From Tetrastigma voinierianum (Eukaryota; Streptophyta; Magnoliopsida; Vitales; Vitaceae): a stretch of DNA of 64,000 nt. Every line of letters starts with the position of its first letter. Positions within the stretch are counted from its first letter, which is position 1. Shown here piece by piece: positions 56,133 to 64,000 of the stretch. Under the pieces are notes generated by a model. It ran no database searches. It saw only the letters and a list, made by a program, of their open reading frames with translations, and had not been told where the DNA came from. The stretch covers positions 3,038,001 to 3,102,000 of the forward strand of contig JAEQBH010000287.1 in NCBI GenBank assembly GCA_016808115.1, given 5' to 3'. A program made the translations under genes and the position numbers.

Positions 56133-56154
56133 GCAACAAAGATGAAGAACTGAA

Positions 56155-56590
56155 GGCAAAAATATCTTCGCGATAGTGGAAAGCTATGTCGAGACATAAG
56201 TTAAAGTGAAGCGCCTGGAAGAGAACAGGAGACTTTCGCAACACAGTGCGAGCAAAAGAGTATTTTATGTCGCGACAATTCAAAATTATGTCACGTCATT
56301 AAACAAAGCTAAAGGGTAAGAAGCATTGTCACGACAAAGAAATTTTATGTCATGACATTTTTCAAGAGTAGCAAAGAATGAAACGTTGTTGCAACAAAGT
56401 TTTTATGTCACGACATAAGACACTCATGTCGCAACAATTACAAGACAACTACAACAGAACTCTATCGTGACATTTTCAAAGTCAGTTGCGACAGAATTCA
56501 AGAAGAAAGCATGAAACTATGTCGCGATAGAAAACTGCAAGTCATGACAAAAGCTGGAGAACAAAGATGACATCTATGTCGCGACAAAGA
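56155..56590. promoter_or_regulatory. Palindrome array in C 3' LTR (right part)
   Basis: TATGTCGCGACAAT near 56266 and TATGTCGCGACAAAG near 56576 are exact, with about 12 decayed copies between. The array ends 66 bases before TATAAATA. Confidence 0.75.
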
Positions 56591-56655
56591 AACGTACTGG
56601 GCCAGATTTTTGGGGATCCACAATTTCAGCCTTGAAGTGCGGCCCATTGAAAATC

Positions 56656-56663
56656 TATAAATA
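56656..56663 (+). promoter_or_regulatory. TATA box of C 3' LTR
   Basis: TATAAATA in atcTATAAATAGAagc lies downstream of the palindrome array, matching the A LTR (1513) and the internal site before ORF3 (44178). Confidence 0.7.
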
Positions 56664-58113
56664 GAAGCACCTATGGCATTGTGCGGAGCTTCTGCAAAAC
56701 CAGGGAACTTATTGGTAGCTGGAAACTCCTTTGTATATTAATTTTTTATTTTATTTTCTTTTTCGTCAATTTAGTTTTAGCTTATCATTTTAGTTAGTAG
56801 TTTTCTTTTTCTTTTTGGATTGAACAGTGATCTGGTGCTAAGTTTCAAGTTGGATTCATTGTAAAATTATAGTTTTCATTAATGTCTTACTTGAATGGAA
56901 TTTTGAAATTTTATGGAGTTCATTTATTTCAATTCGCTTGCGATTCTCAATGAATTTTCCTAACAGTTAGTCATTGTTATTTGTGATCTAGTTTTGAAAG
57001 ACTGAGCTCCCTCTGGGAATGGGTCGATGTTAATTATTATTTTCTGCATAACTTGAAAGAGTGTCATAGTTCGAAATCTTGAATTTATTTAATTGGTATT
57101 GTTCTTGAAGTTACTTCTTTAGAATATTAGTACCCAGAAATGGACTGTATCTTGCTCTGATTTCCAGGAAGCCCTCTGAGTGACACATAGATGGAGATTC
57201 CTAAGAGTATGGAGCAGTTACTTGGGGGTATGTTAGACTAATATTATGGAATCATTGAACTCTGAAAGGCTACTTCGATAGATCACTAACTTACTCATAG
57301 TATGAGAATAATTAGATGATGTATCAATTTAGTTGATAAGAGGTTTTTCCTTAGTCTGATGAACGGATCTTGATCTTGTGTTATGAGAGATCTAATCAAG
57401 GAGATATAAAATTTTATTAGCTTTGGAGGACGAGATACCAATTAGATTGGAGAAGGCTTGCATAATCCTGTCTATAGGGGCAAGAATTCTTTAGTCCTAA
57501 AATTTGGGTGTGAAGTACTGAAAAGGAAAAATACCCAGATCTTAGAAAGTGGATTATATTCTACAAGTAACTAATTAGACTCGTGTATCTGAAAGGAACC
57601 TCGATCTCTAATTAGTGAAATGTATGGTGTATGGAGCAAATCCAAACTATACTACTCAGATCTTTGACAAGTTCGTATTTGTCCACTACCGAACTGTGGT
57701 TATGAAATAATGCGTAAATTTGCGCTTGTATTGACCGATCTATCTCCCAAAGGTTAGCTTACCCAAGGAACTTTTCAATCCAATTATTTTGAATTCTTTA
57801 TATATAGTAATAGAATTTTATTTAGTATTTACATTTCCTTTAGTTCTAAACCAAATCACTTTTAAATTTGGAGTTCAAATAGTATCTTGAGTAGATGGGG
57901 TAATATATATTTAGATTTCTAATCAATCATTGTGGGAACGATATTTGGACTTAAAATCCACTTTTATTACTTGTATGACCTGTGCACTTGCAATGAACTA
58001 GACCAAAACACATTTTCAAATGAAGCCTTCTCATACAAGGCAAACAACATATTTATATCGATGGTCAGTCTAACAATTTGGTTGATCACATATTTTTTGC
58101 TTCAACAAGTTTT

Positions 58114-58131
58114 TGGCACCGTTGCTGAGGA
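58114..58131 (+). other. Former primer-binding site inside C 3' LTR
   Basis: TGGCACCGTTGCTGAGGA is preceded by aaCAagttt. It lies inside the 3' LTR, where no primer site belongs, because the homology of the two LTRs continues 44 bases beyond it. Confidence 0.75.
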
Positions 58132-58175
58132 CTTTAGTTAGTCTTTTGCAGCCGTATCAAAAATTTGGTCCAACA

Positions 58176-58851
58176 GATACGTCAATAGAAGACATGGTCG
58201 TAGGTTCTCATAATTAATGAATCGTCTTATAGTTGATTAATAAAGTTAGGTACTTTATTTAGACTGTAATTTTTTATGAAATAATCTGTCTTGGTTATTG
58301 TAGAATATTAGAGTGAGTTATGTTGTACTCACTTTGAGAGGGTTAAGAGAGATTTAATTAAAGGTATTATTCTATGAAAAGAAATTAAATCTCAGGCAAT
58401 ATTAATTATGCTATTTTTCTTAATCCCGAGTATATTATAAACAGGTAGTTAAGTAATTATCATTCTTTAAGTTATCAATAAGTGTGGTCTCCTTTTGAAG
58501 ACTTAACCTTGATAATTTGGGAATAATGATCATTTGACCACTAGAGTTTATGAGATATACAAAAGTGGAATTTGTATGAAATATCCTCTTAATATGTTTC
58601 TGTGCTCGGATGTTGAAAGACATTGGCTAGTGCATTGGATTTCTTAGAGAAATTGGTAAGTTAAGAGAATAAATAATTAATCGATTGACAGAAACCCTTG
58701 TCAATTAATTATCGATGTTTTACAAAGGAAAAATACATTTAATATGTACATTATTAATCTTGGAGTTCACATTTGGGCTTTTAATGGAATAGAATCGGAT
58801 AAGATAACAGTCCTAGACTTGCTTTTGAGTAAGTGAGAGATTGTTGGATTT
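58176..58851 (+). mobile_element. Ty1/copia element: 3' untranslated end (truncated)
   Basis: AT-rich sequence without ORF leads to gagtaagtgagaga, the typical copia polypurine tract, right before a TGTTGG LTR. The coding part of this element is missing from the window: C lies directly to the left, so C or a deletion removed it. Confidence 0.5.
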
Positions 58852-59304
58852 ATGCTCTAGAAACAATCTAAGTCGTTGATAGAGTCAAAATTAATAATGG
58901 GCCATTGGATCCCCAAGCTAGCTAATTAGTGATAGAGACCATTAATAATTGCTTAAGAGGCAAGAAACCCAATAAGGCAGGAGTTAAGTTACTTGATAGG
59001 CAAGAAACCCTGTAAGGTAGGGATTGGTTGCTTGTCAGATAAGTAACCTTATAAGGTTAGGATTTGGAATCTATAAATAAACCCCTCTCCTTATTAAATT
59101 CTCCCTAGGGCCTTTACACACATACAAGGGTGTGCTCTCCTTGGTCTCTAGCAATTAGGCGCGCCCACACACAATTTTGTTGTGACTAGAATAGCTTGGA
59201 AGGTCCCTTACCAAGAGGTTAGTAAGCCCTAAGGTGATGACATTAATTTATCACACATCTTAATCAATCATGATCCAGGCTTCCACTGTACATTGATTCC
59301 AACA
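58852..59304 (+). repeat. Ty1/copia 3' LTR
   Basis: The LTR is 453 bases, with short inverted ends TGTTGG...CCAACA. It starts TGTTGGATTTATGCTCTAG, a frequent copia LTR start. It contains ctataaataaacccctc (TATA) near 59072 and repeated 'aggcaagaaaccc' blocks at 58958 and 58999. No 5-bp target duplication is seen at its outer end. Confidence 0.75.
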
Positions 59305-59811
59305 CAAAGTTGATATAAGCAAAGTGTATGATAGGATAAGCTAGGGCTTGAGAGTATCTCAAAGCCATCATGGAGGCTATGAGATTTGGGGTTAGATGGG
59401 TAGAATGGATAATGCTTTATGTATCCTCAGTCACTTATTCAGTCGCAATGAATGGAGATCTTATTAGACCTGCCATACCTAAGAGAGGATTTGGATAAGG
59501 GGACACACTCTCTCCATACCTGTTTATTATTTATTTAGAGGGATTCTCAGCTCTTCTAAAAAATTTTGAGGAAAGAGGCAACATACATGGGTGAGAATAT
59601 GTAGGAGTGTACAAAGCAACTCTCATCTCCTCTTTGTTGATGATAGTTTTTGTTTTTCTTCAGGACGGAAAAGGGCGAGATTAGGTTCATGCAGAATATT
59701 CTTGCTAGGTATGAAGCGGACTCAAGTCAAGCCATTATTCTCCAAAAGTCTAACATCTTCTTCGGTAAAAATACTATCCCACAACTCAAAGAAAACATCT
59801 CAAACACTTAA
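59305..59811 (+). pseudogene. LINE reverse transcriptase fragment, part 1
   Basis: This is a non-LTR retrotransposon RT of plant L1 type. Pieces in shifting frames read VDISKVYDRIS, MEAMRFGVRWVEWIMLYVSSVTYSVAMNGD, RPAIPKRGFG.GDTLSPYLFIIYLEGFSALL, and HLLFVDDSF (the F-x-DD catalytic box) near 59624. It is bounded left by the copia LTR and interrupted right by the MITE. Confidence 0.8.
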
Positions 59812-60792
59812 GGGTGTGTTTGGATCATGGGAATGGAGAGGTGGAATGGGGATGTCATTACCCTTTCAGTCCATTCCCATGTTTGGATAAAATTTAAGCA
59901 AGATGGAATGGAATGAAAACTAATTCAAAAGGGAATCAAATTCCACTTCTAAGTAGGGTTTGGATTACTTAGATATAGGTGGTATTCTGATTCACTTTTT
60001 TTTTACAACTATTCACCATTCTCCTTAAAAAATATAAAGACTTAAAATTACTATTTTACTTCTAACCTTTTGTTCATCAGACCCATAATTTCAATTGGTA
60101 ATTTAAAGCATTTTATGAAAGCTATTATGATTGAAAATCCAAAAAATTGTCTTGGATGTGTTTTGATTTTTTGATTTATGTTTTTTTCATGAGAAAGTGC
60201 GTTAACATTTTATTTTATCATTAAATTTATAATCTTGATAAAACATTTTTTATAAAACAGTTGCATAAAAACTAAGAAGATTCTTGATAATGGTTCTAAA
60301 AACCAATTCTGAAAAATACTTATGAAAATTATTTATATATTAAAAATAATTTTAATTTATAATATTTTATTTTTAATCACATGACTATAATTATTTTTAA
60401 AAAATACTTTAAAATGAAAAAAAAATAGAGAATAATTAAAGTATTTTATCTAACAATGAATGACATTTAAAAAAAAAAGTTCTAAAAGAAAAAAATAATC
60501 ATTTGGAAGTTATTTTTAGAATTAACTTTACATTTTTCTTAGAGAAAGAAAAATGAAATAAAGATTATTTAAAATCATGTGGTAGGGTATTATTGTCAAT
60601 TTATTTATTTTTCATTCCAATTCCTAGTATTACCAAATACTGGAATGTATATAAACAACCATTCTCATGTAAGATTCCTAAACTAATCCAAACACTAAGA
60701 ATGGAATCAAATTATTGATCAATTCCATGAGAAATAAGAATGGAAAAGGATTATGTATTACCATTCCTTATTCCAATGTACCAAATAGACCC
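59812..60792. mobile_element. PIF/Harbinger-type MITE (981 bp)
   Basis: Terminal inverted repeats are GGGTGTGTTTGG and CCAAATAGACCC, flanked by a 3-bp target duplication TAA (59809-59811 and 60793-60795), the Harbinger signature. Subterminal repeats of GGAATGG / CCATTCC occur at both ends. The interior is AT-rich with no ORF, so it is non-autonomous. It splits the LINE cleanly. Confidence 0.8.
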
Positions 60793-60795
60793 TAA

Positions 60796-61140
60796 GGGTA
60801 ACTACTCCTCTAAGTACTGAGCGCTAACTCGACCTCTCATCACTGATAGGGAAGATCAAGAGAGAGGTGTTTGGCTTCCTTAGAGTTAAATTGAGGAAAA
60901 TACTATAAGGATGGCAGAGAAAGCTCTTATCCCTAGCAGAAAAAGAAATTTTAATATAGGCAATTGGACAAGCAATCCAATCCTACATTCCTTCTACCCT
61001 TATCAATCACAGAGGAACTTCAAAAAAATGTTGAATTCATTTTGGTGGGGACTAAAAGTAAATGGAGCAAGGAGAATCAACTGGTTGCACTATAACTTTA
61101 AAGGTAGTAGAAGACACAAAAATGGAAAATGAGTTGAATA
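60796..61140 (+). pseudogene. LINE reverse transcriptase fragment, part 2
   Basis: The LINE resumes after the MITE with LIGKSRE-like and FGFLRVKLRKI-like remnants. MAEKALIPSRK follows near 60911, then KKMLNSFWWGLKVNGARRINWLHY near 61026-61090, matching the region downstream of the RT core in plant LINEs. The rest of the LINE is missing. Confidence 0.75.
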
Positions 61141-61329
61141 ATGGGGGAAGGAAAACTTGATTCCTTTATACAAAAAAAAAAGGCTTAAAACAAACTTGTA
61201 TAGAAGCTAAAAAACAAATTACTAGAATTAAGGTGTTAGGATTAAGGAAAATCAAAATAAAAAAGGTATTCAAGGACCTAAAATCAAGCCATGATTGAAA
61301 ACAGGAAATCAAATACTAATCCAACAAAT
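61141..61329. other. Unassigned AT-rich stretch
   Basis: This stretch has an A10 run near 61170. It may be a LINE remnant or the decayed start of the next LTR. I see nothing else in it. Confidence 0.3.
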
Positions 61330-62700
61330 TGGTAACTATAATGGCTTGATTTAAGATAGGTTTTGAGTGTTTTTTGCGTACTAATCATATTAATTAAGCC
61401 AATTGACATGTGCAGGTCCTTTAGTATTACTGATTTTGTTTAAAGGTTGTTTTTGGTAGTTTTGCAGGTTTTGTAAACCTCCACCATCATATCAAGCTTG
61501 GCATCGAAATTTCTCTGATTTATGCCGAGTTCTAAGCACCTCATCGATTTCATCGTTCGATGAAGAAATAGCAACCATAGGAAGATGAGAAATGCAGCTG
61601 TAGGATGCAAGTGGTGAAGGAAGATGAGGATTGGCACGGTCATAGCTTAAAATTTCTAGTAGTTGAAATTTTCGCTATGATAGTGAAAATTGCCATCATA
61701 GCCAAAATTACTCTGCATAGCGGCTACTCGCTATGACTGAATTACTATCATAACAAAAATCACTCGTGCATAGCGCAATTTTCTACTGTTATGATCCAAA
61801 CGACCCGCTTGGTTTTTCTCTCTATTTCTACCTCACCGTATTTATTCTAGTTTACATTTTGGTATTCACATGTTTGTAAGGCATATATAAGCCATTGTAA
61901 CACACCGTTGACCTAAGTTTTGATTTCAGCGAGAGTTAGCTACTTCTGCCCCGTTGCCTCATTTTCTCTCTTCTCTCCTCTTTCTCTCACTTTCGCTGCC
62001 AAACACCCTCCAAGGATGACAACTCGGGAGGATGAGCGGCAAAACCCTTTCCCTCCTTGGAAGTGGAAGGTTGTCGGGCATATGATTCAAGGCTTCGCGA
62101 TCTCCCCCGTTTTTCACACAACAAAGTTTCGACATTTTGGTTCCCAAATTTTCAACTCTAGGTTTAAAGCTTTTTGATATATTTCTTGGCTAGTACTCTT
62201 GTGCTTTAGGTTCAAAGGTAGTCTTAGCTTTAGATACATTGATATCCATTAGTTGCCATTTACGAGCCACTGGAGGTAGGTTAAGGGGTTATATTTTCAC
62301 TGTAGATGCATCCTCTTTGATCAATACTTGGTAATCTTTTAGGGTTTAGTGAATGCTTATTATTAGATCCACTAAGATTCATTAGTTGCCCTTTACGAGT
62401 CATTGTAGGATGGGTTAAGGTGATAGATTTTCATTGTAGGAACCATAAATGCTAAATAAATGCTTTCTATCAAAAGGAAAATTATTAGGGTTTAGTTTTT
62501 AAAGCTAAATGAAGATCTGATTCGGGAGATGACTATATGTCATCCTCCCCAATACGAGGAAACGAACCCGGACCTCTCGCTCTTTAGACCTAAAACCAGT
62601 AGCCCAATGCTTCAAGGAGTTCTTTTTCTTATTTTTCTTCATTTTATTTTCAGTTTACAAACCACAAACCCCCTGTTTTTATCACCAACAATAGAACAAC
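61330..62700 (+). repeat. B-family LTR, plus strand (diverged subfamily)
   Basis: Starting at ttgatttaagataggttttg it follows the D/B LTR: gcgtactaatcat, a decayed TTTCGC array (61640-61790), TATATAAG at 61884, a CT-rich leader (61965-61990) and 'ccaaacaccctcc.aggatgacaactc'. It then carries two tandem copies of a ttagttgccntttacgag block (62248 and 62384) and the hairpin module at 62518-62625 also found at 32470. It is cut near 62700 before its CA end. Confidence 0.7.
62524..62549. other. Conserved hairpin (copy 2)
   Basis: GGGAGATGAC-TATAT-GTCATcCTCCC folds back on itself. Compared with copy 1 at 32480 one stem pair has changed on both sides. The following segment, read on the minus strand, contains ggtccGGGTTCGTTTCC, resembling a tRNA-type B box, so a tRNA-derived (SINE-like) origin of this module is possible. 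Confidence 0.5.
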
Positions 62701-63468
62701 AACAATAGAGAGAGAGAGAATAAAGATTTTGTTTAGTTTATGAGTAGATCTAGAATAGAGTTTTCATAATTTTTTTCTTTAGAATTGTTGATATGAGCTG
62801 AGTGTGTGTGGAGAGAATATTGATATCCAAGCTCATTACTGTCAGAACTGGAAGAGAAGCATAAAACATTGTTTGAATTCTTTTTCCTCGTTTTCTTGGT
62901 TATAATCATAATGAACTTGTTTATTCAACTTGTTCTTGTTATGTGTAATCCGATGATGGAAGGCTAAACACCTTTTGGGAATGGATTGGTTATGTGATTA
63001 TTATGTTTGCAAGGAATTAATGTAGGTTGTGGGATTAAACCTTGAATTGACATAATTGGTTTAGAAGTGTATTTTCTTATGCTTGATTTATTAATTTTGT
63101 AAACCAAAGAAGCTATTTCAAACCCCTGCTTTTGAGGATCCCCTCAAGTGACAGCTAAGGTGTGTTCATAGAGTTAAGGACATTGATATTTGGGTATATG
63201 AAATTAATATGTTGAGAACTTGTCTCATTTTAATCAAAATACTTCGTTTATGTCAATAGAAATGAATATATTGGTTAATCCGCTAGAGTGATGGACTAAT
63301 TATGTTGGAGGAAGCTTGTGTTACCTTGGTTTTGGGAGCAAGTTAACTTCTATCCTAAGAATTGGTTGAAGAGTCTTGGTTTAGGAATTCATCCAAGGCT
63401 TAAAGGGATTCAGATACTAAAAGTATCTTTTTAGACCCATGTAATCCTGGTTTAGGAACATGGTGGTC
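62701..63468 (+). repeat. Unassigned LTR-like sequence
   Basis: It begins at a (GA)n run (62705-62719). It loosely resembles the U5 part of the A/C LTRs (ttttgggaatggattggtta...ttattatgtttgcaaggaatt compare 57015-57050), but too weakly to assign. It is abutted on the right by a reverse B-family LTR end at 63469. No ORF was found. Confidence 0.35.
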
Positions 63469-64000
63469 TGATTCGTGCCACAGTAAGGTGATCTGGAATC
63501 AACAAAATTTATATCCTAAGCTCTCCACGCCGTAGTCGGGTTACCGCAGCATAGCGGTCTAGTATCGAACATCAGGGATGGGTTTTCATCCTAGGAATGA
63601 TTTGCATAAGCGCAGTGCTGCAAGGCTCTACGGATTTTTGGATTTGTTTCAAAACAAGCAGAGTAGTTTGAAAACCGACAATCAGAAGACTCCAAAGTGA
63701 TGTGTGAAAGGTAACTTTGAAGATTTAGGTCACTAACTTGATAACATAAAGCAAACAAGTGTCCCTAAGCCATCCTCGCATTATGACAAGCAACCTATAG
63801 TCCAAGCCATAACCGACCTTTGTTTAACTAGCAAACCTAACCCTAGAATCACTCCTATTTTAGTTAACACAGGTAACATGCATCTACAACCCCTTTTAGT
63901 TTAAAACCCTAACATTCAACATCATTTCAGTGGCTCGTAAAGACCATCTAAAACCACATACAGATCTAGCAATAAGTATACACTCACATCCCAAAGCATG
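63469..64000 (-). repeat. B-family LTR, minus strand, cut by window edge
   Basis: It starts TGATTCGTGCCACAGTA, the reverse complement of the B/D LTR 3' end, and continues with 'aatcaacaaaattt', 'gatgggttttc' and 'gtggctcgtaaagaccat' blocks parallel to D 48933-49480. The element would extend beyond the window. Confidence 0.8.

Larger units (their letters stand above)
36135..58175 (+). mobile_element. Element C: Athila/Tat-like Ty3/gypsy with extra ORF3
   Basis: The order is truncated 5' LTR, primer site, leader, gag, protease, RT, RNase H, integrase, spacer, internal palindrome array with TATA box, ORF3, 3' UTR, PPT and 3' LTR. The 3' LTR is split by D. Without D the element is about 14.8 kb. 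It is the best-preserved element here: long same-frame stretches are broken mainly by single stop codons. It is related to A by LTR start, PPT region and gag-pol, but is a separate subfamily. Confidence 0.85.
56133..58175 (+). repeat. C 3' LTR, right part
   Basis: It begins with the GCAAC target copy and continues the LTR from 48932: the palindrome array to 56590, TATAAATA at 56656 and U5, ending ttggtccaaCA at 58175. Its last 68 bases contain a former primer site (58114-58131). It is closely parallel to 36135-37654. Confidence 0.85.

Noticed and set aside
1..64000. Host genes
   Set aside because: No long uninterrupted frame, exon-intron structure or protein outside transposable-element families was recognised on either strand.

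Overview
The window is repeat-only plant nuclear DNA. Nearly every base belongs to decayed, nested transposable elements, and I found no host gene, rRNA or tRNA gene. The evidence for a flowering plant, probably a eudicot, is Athila/Tat-type Ty3/gypsy gag-pol remnants, primer-binding sites complementary to the 3' end of plant tRNA-Asp, a Ty1/copia LTR, a plant-type LINE reverse transcriptase and a PIF/Harbinger MITE. The setting looks like gene-poor heterochromatin. Layout: 1-286 is a fragment of a B-family LTR. Positions 287-13911 plus 27938-32469 are a Ty3/gypsy compound (A and A') with the order LTR, internal region, LTR, truncated internal region. Its second LTR is split by element B (13912-27937, target duplication GTGAA). 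B is itself interrupted by a tRNA-iMet-primed Ty3/gypsy element E (15985-19890) that has lost most of pol. Positions 32470-32829 are another B-family LTR end. Positions 32834-34235 are a reverse-oriented LTR of a third family with a GC-rich minisatellite. Positions 34236-36134 are a relic (C2) of an A/C-like element. Element C (36135-58175) carries gag, protease, RT, RNase H, integrase and an extra downstream ORF (ORF3). Its 3' LTR is split by element D (48933-56132, minus strand, target duplication GCAAC), a deletion derivative of the B family. To the right lie a Ty1/copia 3' end (58176-59304), a LINE RT fragment interrupted by a MITE (59305-61140), a further B-family LTR, an unassigned LTR-like stretch and a reverse B-family LTR cut by the window edge. 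The most interesting signals are regulatory rather than coding. (1) The A/C LTRs carry dense arrays of the palindrome GTCGCGAC directly upstream of a TATA box. (2) Element C repeats that design inside the element: a PPT-like G tract, a palindrome array, TATAAATA and then ORF3, as if ORF3 had its own promoter. (3) The B/D family has a different palindromic array (AGCGAAA / TTTCGCT) in the same place. (4) The 5' end of C holds several successive primer-binding-site copies, and its LTRs have grown past an older one, so the LTR end appears to have migrated outward. All coding regions are broken. Element ends were placed by comparing copies within the window and by TG...CA ends, and are uncertain by a few bases unless a target duplication is stated. 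Limits marked approximate for coding remnants are uncertain by tens of bases.
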